A stretch of 43,280 nt of DNA from Planctomycetota bacterium (GCA_023954375.1 JAMLIC010000065.1:1-43280), one strand, 5' to 3'. Shown: positions 33,401 through 41,279, counted from the stretch's first letter. Notes: generated by a model not told the origin, from the letters alone. Program-made: numbers and translations.

Positions 33401-35194
33401 ATGACCGCGCCGACCCTGGGAGAGCTCGCCCGCCAGACCCGCCTCGTCGACGCCAGGCGCCTCGACGAGGTCCTGCGCATCCAGCGGCAGTACTACCTCG
33501 AGGGCGACTTCCGCCGGCTGGGCGAGATCCTCGTCGACCACGACCTCGCCTCGCGGCCCGCGGTGCGCGGGCTCCTGGCCCGCCAGGGGGTCGTCATCGC
33601 GGAGTGCGAGCTCTGCCAGACGCGCTACAACGCGCTCCTGTTCCGCGGGCCGGGCACCTGCCTGTGCCTGCGCTGCGGGCGGCGGCTCGCGCCGTCCGAC
33701 GAGCGCGCGCCGCTCACCGTCGAGGACGCGATCTCGGGCGGCGGGCCGCAGGCCGACCGCATGCTCCAGGAGCACCGGCAGCGCAACCCGCGCCTCGGGC
33801 GCTACGAGGTCCTGGGCGAGGTCGGCCGCGGCGGCATGGGGGTCATCTACAAGGCGTGGGACGCCGACCTGCACCGCCACGTCGCGCTCAAGTTCCTCCG
33901 CCCGTCGCACGACCTCGCCTCGCAGGAGGACAAGGAGCGCTTCCGCCGCGAGGCCCGCGCCGTGGCGCGGCTGCGCCACGAGCACATCGTGCAGGCCCAC
34001 GCGATCGAGGAGCAGAGCGGCCTCGTGTTCATGGCCATGGACTTCGTCCCGGGCGTGTCGCTCGAGCTCCTCGGGCGCAAGGGCGCGCTCACGCCCGAGC
34101 AGGTGCTCACGGTCGGGGCGAAGATCGCCCGGGCGCTCCACTACGCGCACGAGCTGGGGATCGTCCACCGCGACGTGAAGCCGGGGAACATCGTCATCGA
34201 CCGCAAGGGCGAGCCGTTCCTCGTCGACTTCGGGATCGCCAAGAACCGGAGCGAGAACGTCAGCCTGACGACCGAGGGCGAGATCCTGGGCAGCCTCGCC
34301 TACATGGCGCCCGAGTACATCACCAAGGGCAACGCGGCCCTCGACCGGCGCTGCGACGTCTACGGCCTGGGCGTGGCGCTCTACGAGGCGCTCTCGGGCG
34401 AGCTCCCCTACGGCGAGGAGGAGGACGAGCGCCTCGTCATGAAGATCCTCAAGGAGGAGCCGCGGCCGCTCGGGCGCGTGAAGGCCGGGCTGCCGCCCGG
34501 CGTCGACGCGGTCGTCATGCGCGCCCTGCAGAAGGAGCGTGAGGCGCGCTACCCGAGCGCCGCGGCCATGGCGGAGGACCTCGAGGGGCTCATCCAGGGC
34601 GGCCTGGCCGGGCTCGAGGAGTCGCAGCGGCGCCGGGGCGAGGCGCCGGCCACCGGCCGCCACGGGCGCCTCGACGCCAGCAGCTCGCGCAAGAACCCGA
34701 CGATCGGGCGGCTCGGCGCCAGCAGCTCGCGCAAGAACCCGACCCTCGACCGGGTGGACGCCTTCGAGCAGGCGGCCGAGGACGTGGCCCCGGCCGCGGC
34801 CGAGGTCGACGACGAGGTCGCGGCGCCGCCCGCCCGGCGCGGGCTGCTCCTCCCGGCCCTCGTCGGCGTGACGGTCGCGCTCGGGGTCCTGGCCGGCGCC
34901 GGGCTCGCGCTCTGGCGCAGCGCCGAGGGGCGCCTCGGCGAGGCGCGGGCCGAGCTGAGGGAGCTCGCCGCCCAGGCGGCCGTGGCCGAGGTCGCCTGGG
35001 GCGAGGCGCTCGAGAAGGCCGGCGACCTCGGCGCCGCGGAGGAGCGCTACACGCGCGCCGCGCGCCTGGCGCCCGACGACCCGGGGCCGCTCGAGGCGCG
35101 GGCCCGGCTGCGCGAGCGGCGGGGCGACACGCGCGGCGCCCTCGACGACCGCGTCGAGGCCGACCTGCGCCGGGCGCGGCGGGCGCGGCAATAG
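33401..35194 (+). CDS. Membrane Ser/Thr protein kinase with PilT-like N-terminal domain
   Basis: A 597-residue Hanks-type kinase. Residues about 5-65 form the same helical module as in the PilT-like ATPase at 27591 (LDEVLRIQRQYYLEGDFRRLGEIL). A zinc-ribbon-like pair (CELC, CLRC; about 72-102) follows. The kinase domain (about 135-400) is complete: Gly loop GRGGMG (142-147), VALKFL lysine, HRDVKPGN (His256-Asp258), DFGIAK and APE. A juxtamembrane stretch holds two ASSSRKNPT copies (Thr434, Thr448). One membrane helix (about 481-505) leads to an extracytoplasmic tail with a TPR-like pattern (KAGDLGAAEERYTRAARLAP). It ends 2 nt before the FHA-kinase gene, clearly one operon. Confidence 0.9.
   Translation: MTAPTLGELARQTRLVDARRLDEVLRIQRQYYLEGDFRRLGEILVDHDLASRPAVRGLLARQGVVIAECELCQTRYNALLFRGPGTCLCLRCGRRLAPSDERAPLTVEDAISGGGPQADRMLQEHRQRNPRLGRYEVLGEVGRGGMGVIYKAWDADLHRHVALKFLRPSHDLASQEDKERFRREARAVARLRHEHIVQAHAIEEQSGLVFMAMDFVPGVSLELLGRKGALTPEQVLTVGAKIARALHYAHELGIVHRDVKPGNIVIDRKGEPFLVDFGIAKNRSENVSLTTEGEILGSLAYMAPEYITKGNAALDRRCDVYGLGVALYEALSGELPYGEEEDERLVMKILKEEPRPLGRVKAGLPPGVDAVVMRALQKEREARYPSAAAMAEDLEGLIQGGLAGLEESQRRRGEAPATGRHGRLDASSSRKNPTIGRLGASSSRKNPTLDRVDAFEQAAEDVAPAAAEVDDEVAAPPARRGLLLPALVGVTVALGVLAGAGLALWRSAEGRLGEARAELRELAAQAAVAEVAWGEALEKAGDLGAAEERYTRAARLAPDDPGPLEARARLRERRGDTRGALDDRVEADLRRARRARQ
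34676..34743 (+). repeat. Direct repeat of 26 nt coding ASSSRKNPT
   Basis: Positions 34676-34701 and 34718-34743 are identical. They encode the same nine residues in the kinase juxtamembrane linker, ending in Thr434 and Thr448 followed by Ile-Gly-Arg and Leu-Asp-Arg. Confidence 0.9.
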
Positions 35195-35196
35195 CG

Positions 35197-36327
35197 ATGC
35201 AGGCCGAGCTGCTCGTCGAGGCCGGGGCGGAGGCGGGGCGGCGCCTCGCCGTCGCCGAAGGCCAGCGCGTCGTCACCGGGCGCGCCGAGGACGCCGGGCT
35301 GCCCCTGCGCGACGAGGCCTGCTCGCGCCACCACGCCGCGTTCGCCCTGGGGCCGGGCGGGCTGACGGTCGCCGACCTGGGGAGCAAGAACGGCACGCGC
35401 GTCAACGGCGCGCCGCTCGCGCCCGAGGCGCCGGCGCCCTTGCGGCCGGGCGACGTGGTCGAGCTGGGGGGCCATCGCATCCGGGTGGTGGGCCTGCGGG
35501 TGGTGAGCGCGCAGGCCGCCCCCCGCGTGCGCGACGAGTTCGAGCGCCTGTCCGAGCTCGGGCGCGGCGGCTTCGGGACGGTCTTCGCCGCGCGCCACCG
35601 CGCGAGCGGGCGGCTCGTGGCGATCAAGGCGCTCGTCCAGCGCCTCGACGCCTCGGCCGCGGCGCGCTTCCAGCGGGAGGCGCGGGTGCGCGTCGACTCG
35701 CCGCACGTCGTGCAGGTCATCGACGTGCGCGTCGAGGAGGGGCAGGTCTACCTGGTCATGGAGCTGGTCCAGGGCCGCTCGCTCGACGCCGCCCTGCGCG
35801 CCGGGCCCATGGACGTGCCGGCGGCGCTCCGCGTGGGCGAGCAGCTCGCGCTGGCGCTCTCGGCCGCGCACCGCGCGGGGGTCGTCCATCGCGACGTGAA
35901 GCCGGCGAACGTGCTCCTCGACGAGGCCGGCCAGGTGAAGCTCGCCGACTTCGGCGTGGCCAAGGTCGCCGGCGAGACGACGCTGACCGCCTCGGGCACC
36001 GGCATGGGGACGCTGACCTACGTGGCGCCGGAGCAGGCGACCGACGCCAAGCACGTGAGCCCGGCGGCGGACATCTACGCGCTCGGGGCGACCGTCTACC
36101 ACGCGGTCGCCGGGCGGCCGCCGTTCCTGCCCGGGCCCGACCTCGTGCGGCAGCTGTTCGAGGAGGACCCGCCGCCGCTCCACCGGCTGCGTCCGGAGTG
36201 CCCGCCCGACGTCGCGGCGCTGGTGCATCGCCTGCTCGAGAAGGAGCCCGACGACCGGCCCTCGAGCGCGGCGCAGGTGGCGGAGCGCCTGCGCGAGCGG
36301 CGCCTCCGCCACTACCCGGGGATGTAG
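35197..36327 (+). CDS. FHA domain-containing Ser/Thr protein kinase
   Basis: A 376-residue cytoplasmic kinase. The N-terminal FHA domain (about 5-95) has its phosphothreonine-binding residues: GRAED, CSRHHAAF, LGSKNGTRVNG. The kinase domain (about 113-370) is complete: GRGGFG, VAIKAL lysine, HRDVKPAN, DFGVAK, APEQ. No membrane helix is present. FHA domains bind pThr peptides, so the likely partner is a phosphorylated protein, possibly the membrane kinase encoded 2 nt upstream. The last 16 nt overlap the 3' end of the convergent small zinc-protein gene. Substrates are unknown. Confidence 0.93.
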   Translation: MQAELLVEAGAEAGRRLAVAEGQRVVTGRAEDAGLPLRDEACSRHHAAFALGPGGLTVADLGSKNGTRVNGAPLAPEAPAPLRPGDVVELGGHRIRVVGLRVVSAQAAPRVRDEFERLSELGRGGFGTVFAARHRASGRLVAIKALVQRLDASAAARFQREARVRVDSPHVVQVIDVRVEEGQVYLVMELVQGRSLDAALRAGPMDVPAALRVGEQLALALSAAHRAGVVHRDVKPANVLLDEAGQVKLADFGVAKVAGETTLTASGTGMGTLTYVAPEQATDAKHVSPAADIYALGATVYHAVAGRPPFLPGPDLVRQLFEEDPPPLHRLRPECPPDVAALVHRLLEKEPDDRPSSAAQVAERLRERRLRHYPGM

Positions 36328-36566
36328 CCCAGGTACCTCGCGACCCCGTAGGCCGCGGCCGCCAGCGCCGCGAGCGTGAAGATGCTCAGGTACGGGCGCG
36401 GCGGGCGCGGCGGGACGTGGGTGGCGACGAAGCGCTGCTTCGACTGGAAGCACCGGTCGGAGCAGGTGTTGTCGCGGGGCCGGCACTGGGGGCAGGTCGG
36501 CTTGTGGCAGGAGTAGCACTTGCCCGTGGCCTTCACGCCGTGGGCGCTGCAGTGGTCGAGCGGCAT
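36312..36566 (-). CDS. Small B-box-like zinc finger protein with C-terminal membrane helix
   Basis: An 84-residue protein. The N-terminal half carries a dense Cys/His set (DHCSAHG, CYSCHKPTCPQC, TCSDRCF) spaced like a B-box zinc finger. A Pro-rich hinge and one membrane helix (YLSIFTLAALAAAAYGVARYL) end the protein. The ATG at 36566 is chosen for its GGAGGAGG; upstream in-frame starts lack one. It overlaps the FHA-kinase gene by 16 nt, tail to tail. B-box domains are protein-binding, and this tail-anchored protein could present the finger to the cytoplasm. Function unknown. Confidence 0.7.
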   Translation of the reverse strand: MPLDHCSAHGVKATGKCYSCHKPTCPQCRPRDNTCSDRCFQSKQRFVATHVPPRPPRPYLSIFTLAALAAAAYGVARYLGYIPG

Positions 36567-36638
36567 GGCCTCCTCCGCCCCACACGATTGCATCCCCTGT
36601 ACCGACGCGCACGTCCCGTGGCGCCGGAGCGGACCGCC

Positions 36639-37241
36639 CTACCGCGTCACGTTGCCTGACGTGTAGCGGCAGAGCATCCGCGGCACGCCGCGATGGCGCG
36701 TCACGTCGGCGAAGGCGACCGGCTGCGTCGCGCCGCCCGGCCCGCGCACGTGGAAGTGGAGGTGCGGGAGCAGGCTCCGGCCGACGTTCCCGCTCCTGCC
36801 GATCGGCTGCCCCTGCCGGACCACGTCGCCCACGGCCACGAGCGCGCCGCCCCGCTCGAGGTGCAGGTACCAGCCGCTCGTCCCGTCGCCGTGGTCGATC
36901 GCGATCAGGTTGTTCGGCGCGTCCGTGCCGCGGCGCGTGTGCTCGACGACGACGCGGGCGACGCGCCCGCCCCGCGCGGCCACGACGGTCGACCCGACCG
37001 GCATGGCGAAGTCCCAGGCGACCTCGCCGTCCTCGGCGCGGTGGCTGACGACCGCCCGGTTGCCCTGGACGCACAGCCGCGTGACGCCGGCCGGCCACGG
37101 GAGCCTGTAAGGCGAGGTGGCCGCCGTCGGGTAGGCGTCGAGGTCGCGCGGGCCGGTGAAGAGGCCGTAGAGGAGCAGGAGGAGGGCCAGGAGCAAGGCG
37201 GCGGCCAGGCAGCCCGGGCCGGCGGGGGGTCTGCGGAGCAT
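36639..37241 (-). CDS. M23 family metallopeptidase
   Basis: A 200-residue protein with an N-terminal membrane segment or signal (CLAAALLLALLLLLYGLF) and an LytM/M23 domain. The metal site is visible: His67 and Asp77 (SHRAEDGEVAWDFAMPVGS), His127 in WYLHL, and His160/His162 in HLHFHV. M23 enzymes cut peptide cross-bridges of peptidoglycan or other Gly-rich proteins. The ATG at 37241 gives a typical signal length. It lies 9 nt downstream of the methyltransferase gene on the same strand, so probably the same operon. Confidence 0.9.
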   Translation of the reverse strand: MLRRPPAGPGCLAAALLLALLLLLYGLFTGPRDLDAYPTAATSPYRLPWPAGVTRLCVQGNRAVVSHRAEDGEVAWDFAMPVGSTVVAARGGRVARVVVEHTRRGTDAPNNLIAIDHGDGTSGWYLHLERGGALVAVGDVVRQGQPIGRSGNVGRSLLPHLHFHVRGPGGATQPVAFADVTRHRGVPRMLCRYTSGNVTR

Positions 37242-37249
37242 GCCGGATC

Positions 37250-38011
37250 CTACCGCGGGGCCCGCGCGACGAGCGCCCACAGGCGGTGCGGCACGACGAG
37301 CGGGTCGCGCGGGAAGTCGGCCGCGAGGAGCGCGGCGAGGTCGGCGTCGAAGCGGGCGACGGCGTCGGACGGCAGGCTGGCGCCGACGCCCGCGCTGGCG
37401 CGGATGCGCCCGCGCCAGGCCTCGTGCGTGTAGGCCACCGGCGCGTCGACCGAGAAGGTCTCGAGCCCCTCGAACCCCGCCAGCGCCGCGTCGGCCAGCC
37501 ACGCCGGGTAGAGCCCGGTCGTCCCGCCGCCGCGCCAGGCGGGGTTGTGGGCGTCGATGAGCCGCTCGGTCGCCTCGACGACGTTGCCCGGCAGCGGGAC
37601 CCAGTCGAAGTGGGCGATCACCAGCGCCCCGCCCGGCCGCAGGGCGCGCCGCGCCTCGGCGGCGGCGCGCGGCCGGTCGAGCCAGTGCCAGCACTGCCCG
37701 GCCGTCACGAGGTCGAGGCTCGCCCTCGCCACCGGCAGGCGCTCGGCCACGCCGACGACGCGCGCGATCGCCAGCCCCTCGTCGAGCGCCCGGCCCTGCG
37801 CGAGCATCGCCCGGGAGGGGTCGAGGGCGATCGCGCGGCACCCGGCGCGCGCGAGCCACCGCGTCAGCGCGCCCGTGCCGGCGCCGACGTCGAGCGCGAC
37901 GAGGGCCGGGCGCAGGACGCCCATGGCCTCGAGCCGCGCCGGCAGCGCGGGCGGGAAGCCGGCGCGGTGCCGGGCGTAGTCGTCCGCGGCGCGGCCGAAG
38001 TCGACGCTCAC
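37250..38011 (-). CDS. SAM-dependent class I methyltransferase
   Basis: A 253-residue cytosolic methyltransferase of the methyltransferase-11 type. It begins FGRAADDYARHRAGFP, and SAM motif I is ALDVGAGTGALTRWLARAG. Later motifs are AIALDPSRAML, LVTAGQCWHWLD and ALRPGGALVI. Such proteins methylate small molecules such as quinones, lipids or osmolytes; the substrate cannot be told. The start is a GTG (38009-38011) overlapping the stop of the membrane protein gene as GTGA. Confidence 0.88.
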   Translation of the reverse strand: MSVDFGRAADDYARHRAGFPPALPARLEAMGVLRPALVALDVGAGTGALTRWLARAGCRAIALDPSRAMLAQGRALDEGLAIARVVGVAERLPVARASLDLVTAGQCWHWLDRPRAAAEARRALRPGGALVIAHFDWVPLPGNVVEATERLIDAHNPAWRGGGTTGLYPAWLADAALAGFEGLETFSVDAPVAYTHEAWRGRIRASAGVGASLPSDAVARFDADLAALLAADFPRDPLVVPHRLWALVARAPR

Positions 38012-39291
38012 GGCCCCGGGTCCCGCGTGGCCCGCCACCCCGCGAGGAGGAAGGCGCTCGCGGCCAGATGCAGGAGCACGTGCGGCCCGTTGCCGAAGGA
38101 GGCGAACACGGGCTCCTCGAGGAGGCGGACCGTGCCGTCCTCCTCGGGGACCTCGAGCACCTGGAGCACGCCGGGGTGGAACTCGTCCCCGATCACCTGC
38201 CGCAGGGCAGGGACGCGGTCCTCGGCGTCGGCCGCCAGCCAGGCGAGGCCGGCCGCGCCCAGGGCGAGCACGACCAGGCCGGCGGCCCACGCGGCGCGGG
38301 TGCGCGCCAGGCGCGCCGCGCGCGGCGCGGTGAGGAGGTCGAGCGCCAGGGGCACGACGAAGGGGAACAGCACGTAGGTGATCCGGGCCTCGCGGACCAT
38401 CCCCATCGTCCAGCCGGTCGCGGCGACGGCGGCGAGCGCGGCGAGGACGACGCGCCGCGACAGGAGCGGGTGGCGCGGCGGGCGCGGGTCGGCGAACAGG
38501 CGCAGGGCGGCGGCGACCCACAGCGCGCCGAAGGCGGCGAACAGGTAGAGCGCCGCCTCGCCCGGGCGCTCGAGCAGCGGCCGCGTGCTCACGCCGACGT
38601 AGTCGTAGTCGGGGCCGCCCGGCGGCGCCTGCGCGAGGCGCACGGCCAGCCAGGCGAGCGCGCCCGGCGCGTAGACGGCGAGGCGCTCGCGCCACGGGCG
38701 CTTCGAGACGAGCGCGAAGGGCAGGACGCCCAGGAGGCAGGTCTCGCGGACCGCCGCGCCGACGGCGCCGAGCAGGGCGACCTCGACCGGGCGGTCGCGG
38801 GCGACGAACAGGAGCGTCAGGGCGATCAGGGCGTACCCGAGGAGGTCCTCGCGGGTGTGGATCGGGACGTCGTAGGCGAAGAGCACCGGGAAGCCGAGGA
38901 GGAAGAGCGCCACGCCGGCCGACGCGTCGCGCGGCTCGAACCCGAGCGCCCGGAGGAGCGCGTCGAGCGCCCACGCCGCGCCGAGGAGCGAGAGCGCGCT
39001 GAGCGTCACGAAGACGCCGTAGAACGCCTCCGGGACGCCGCCGAGCGCCGCCCAGGCGCCGAGCACCAGGGCGCGGAACAGCGGGCGGTAGCAGTAGGGC
39101 TCGACGAGGCCGAGCCCCCAGGGCGTCTCGTCGGTGGCGCGGAGCTCCGCGGCCAGGACCTCCTCGTCGGCGAGGACGCCCCGGGCGCCCAGCTCGGGGA
39201 AGAGCTGGTGCGCGAAGACGAGCACGACCAGGGCCGTGTAGAGCGCGGCGGTCGCCAGGAAGCGGTCGCGCGGCGGCGGGGGCGCGGTCAC
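38008..39291 (-). CDS. Polytopic membrane protein, GT-C-like
   Basis: A 427-residue protein with about ten hydrophobic helices. The first loop contains acidic residues (LADEEVLAAELRATDETPWG) and PYCYRPLFRALVL, and a RET motif lies near the middle (AAVRETCLLGVLPF). This arrangement resembles glycosyltransferase-C/ArnT-like proteins that use lipid-linked sugars, but the family is not certain. The GTG at 39291 is the likely start. It is divergent from the 119-residue ORF across 45 nt and translationally coupled (GTGA) to the methyltransferase. Confidence 0.7.
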   Translation of the reverse strand: MTAPPPPRDRFLATAALYTALVVLVFAHQLFPELGARGVLADEEVLAAELRATDETPWGLGLVEPYCYRPLFRALVLGAWAALGGVPEAFYGVFVTLSALSLLGAAWALDALLRALGFEPRDASAGVALFLLGFPVLFAYDVPIHTREDLLGYALIALTLLFVARDRPVEVALLGAVGAAVRETCLLGVLPFALVSKRPWRERLAVYAPGALAWLAVRLAQAPPGGPDYDYVGVSTRPLLERPGEAALYLFAAFGALWVAAALRLFADPRPPRHPLLSRRVVLAALAAVAATGWTMGMVREARITYVLFPFVVPLALDLLTAPRAARLARTRAAWAAGLVVLALGAAGLAWLAADAEDRVPALRQVIGDEFHPGVLQVLEVPEEDGTVRLLEEPVFASFGNGPHVLLHLAASAFLLAGWRATRDPGP

Positions 39292-39323
39292 GCGGGAGAG
39301 GTTAACAGCCGGGGCGCGCGTCG

Positions 39324-39329
39324 TATCAT
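39324..39329 (+). promoter_or_regulatory. Candidate -10 hexamer TATCAT of a leaderless mRNA
   Basis: TATCAT ends 7 nt before the ATG at 39337; no Shine-Dalgarno is present. It overlaps an in-frame ATG at 39328, which is therefore unlikely to be the start. Confidence 0.45.
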
Positions 39330-39336
39330 GCGGGCC

Positions 39337-39696
39337 ATGCCCGACCCCGCCGCGGAGGACGACCTGGTGCGCCTGGCGTCCGACCTGCTCGACGCGAGCG
39401 CGAGCGAGCCGGTGTTCATCAGCATCGACGGCCGCACGGTGGCCCCCTCGCGCGTGCGGCGCGCCGTGCGCGGGCTCCTCGACGCGCGCCTGGCGGCCGG
39501 CGGCGGCGCGCCGGTCGAGGTCGCGCTCTCCGACGTCACCGAGCACGTCCTGGCGTGGGGCTCGGTCGTCCTGGCCGAGGACGCGGCGGCGCGGCTGATC
39601 GACGCCCTCGCGGCCGAGGGCTGGCTCGAGGTCGTGCGCCGCGACGGCCGCCGGCTGTGGCTGCGCCTCACGCCCCTCGCCGGCGAGGCGCCGTGA
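39337..39696 (+). CDS. Small protein coupled to the kinase-Nudix gene
   Basis: A 119-residue soluble protein with an acidic N-terminus (MPDPAAEDDLVRLASDLLD). The C-terminal part (AAARLIDALAAEGWLEVVRRDGRRLWLRLTPLA) looks like a helix plus beta-hairpin, as in a winged-helix domain. I do not recognise a family. The TGA overlaps the GTG of the kinase-Nudix gene (GTGA), so the two are made together. It could be a substrate, regulator or adaptor of the kinase. Confidence 0.65.
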   Translation: MPDPAAEDDLVRLASDLLDASASEPVFISIDGRTVAPSRVRRAVRGLLDARLAAGGGAPVEVALSDVTEHVLAWGSVVLAEDAAARLIDALAAEGWLEVVRRDGRRLWLRLTPLAGEAP

Positions 39697-41279
39697 CCGA
39701 GGTCGTCCCCCCGCAGGGCGGAGACGGCCCCGAGACGCGTGAACGCGTCGACCTCGCGCGGACCCAGGAGCGGGCGGGCGCCGAGCGCCCGCCCGAGCCG
39801 CCGCTCCCGCCGTCGACGCTCATCGACCGCCGCTACCTGCTCGTGCACGAGCTCGGCCGCGGCGGCATGGGGATCGTCTACCGGGCGGTCGACCAGACGC
39901 TCGGCCGGCAGGTGGCGCTGAAGACGCTCCAGCGCCACGTCGCCGCCGACCCCGACCTCCTGGCCCGCTTCCTCGAGGAGGCGCGGGTCACGGCGCGCCT
40001 GCAGCACCCGGCGATCATGCCGGTGTTCGAGGTCGGCCGCGACGACGGCCGGCCCGACGGCCCGCTCGTCTACTACACGATGCGCCTGGTCGAGGGGCGG
40101 ACGCTGGCGGAGCTGGCCGAGGAGGGCTGGACGCGCGACCGCCACCGCCCCGACCGGCTCACCCTCTTCCGGGCGCTCGAGGTCTTCGTGCAGGCCTGCC
40201 GCGCGGTGGGCTACGCCCACGAGCGGGGCCTCGTCCACCGCGACCTGAAGCCCGGCAACGTCATGGTCGGGCGCTTCGGCGAGGTCCATGTCCTCGACTG
40301 GGGCCTGGCCAAGACGAGCGGCTGGACGCCCCCGCCCGACGAGCTCCCGCACGTGCCGGCGGCGCCGCCGGAGGGCGGGACGGGCGCGCCGCTGTCGACG
40401 CGCGACCTGACGCGGTCGGGCACGATCCTGGGCACGCCGGCCTACATGGCCCCCGAGCAGGCGACGGGCGAGCCGCTCGACGCGCGCGCCGACGTCTACG
40501 CCCTCGGCGGGATCCTCTACACCCTGCTCACGGGCAAGCTGCCGCACGACGGCACGACCTCGCAGGTGCTGTGGCGGATCACCTGGGGGATCCCGCCGAC
40601 CCTGCCGAGCGCGGCGGGCGAGGACGTGCCCACCGCCCTCGACGCGATCTGCATGCGGGCCATGGCCCCGGACCGCGAGGCGCGCTACCCGACCGCCGCC
40701 GCCCTGGCCGAGGCCGTGGAGGACTTCCTGGAGGGGCGCCCCGCGACGTCGTCGGCCCCCGACGACCCGCTCCTCCTCCGCGCCTACCGGCCGAGCGAGC
40801 ACCGGCGGCCCTCGCTGACCGTCGACATCGTCGTCCTGCACGCCCCCCCCGGGGCCACGCCGCGGGTGCTCCTGCACCGGCGGGCGCGGCCGCCCTACCA
40901 GGGCTGCTGGGCGATCCCCGGCAGCTTCGTGCGCCTCGAGGACGACCTCGAGACGGCCGCCCGGCGCACCCTCTGGGCGGAGACCGGGATCGGCTCCCCT
41001 GACCTCGTCCTCTCGCAGGTGGGCACGTTCGGTAACCCCGCTCGCGACCCGCGGACGCGCGTCGTCACCGTGGCGTACCTCGTCGTGGTGGCCGAGCCCC
41101 AGCCGCCGCCCATCAGGAACGCCGAGGAGGAGGCGGACCGCGCCGGCTGGTTCGAGGTCGAGGTCCTCGGTCCGCACGAGGTGCGCCTGCGCGGCGAGGA
41201 CGAGGCGCCCGAGCCCGCCTTCGACCACGAGGAGATCCTGGCCGCGGCGCTCCGCTGCTGGCGCCGGCGGGCGCCCTAG
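39693..41279 (+). CDS. Ser/Thr protein kinase fused to a degenerate Nudix domain
   Basis: A 528-residue protein. After a short Pro-rich tail, a Hanks-type kinase (about 48-340) shows GRGGMG (55-60), Lys77, HRDLKPGN (182-189), DWG in place of DFG (202-204), and APEQ. After a linker, residues about 373-528 form a Nudix domain of the ADP-ribose pyrophosphatase/NrtR-like group (VDIVVLHAP..., GCWAIPGSFV, TFGNPARDPRTRVVTVAYLV). In the Nudix box (410-433) the second Gly is Ser, and the catalytic R-E..E-E reads R-T..A-E, so hydrolysis is doubtful and ligand binding more likely. There is no membrane helix. The GTG start is coupled to the small gene upstream. An ADP-ribose- or NAD-sensing kinase is a reasonable hypothesis. 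Confidence 0.88.
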   Translation: MTEVVPPQGGDGPETRERVDLARTQERAGAERPPEPPLPPSTLIDRRYLLVHELGRGGMGIVYRAVDQTLGRQVALKTLQRHVAADPDLLARFLEEARVTARLQHPAIMPVFEVGRDDGRPDGPLVYYTMRLVEGRTLAELAEEGWTRDRHRPDRLTLFRALEVFVQACRAVGYAHERGLVHRDLKPGNVMVGRFGEVHVLDWGLAKTSGWTPPPDELPHVPAAPPEGGTGAPLSTRDLTRSGTILGTPAYMAPEQATGEPLDARADVYALGGILYTLLTGKLPHDGTTSQVLWRITWGIPPTLPSAAGEDVPTALDAICMRAMAPDREARYPTAAALAEAVEDFLEGRPATSSAPDDPLLLRAYRPSEHRRPSLTVDIVVLHAPPGATPRVLLHRRARPPYQGCWAIPGSFVRLEDDLETAARRTLWAETGIGSPDLVLSQVGTFGNPARDPRTRVVTVAYLVVVAEPQPPPIRNAEEEADRAGWFEVEVLGPHEVRLRGEDEAPEPAFDHEEILAAALRCWRRRAP

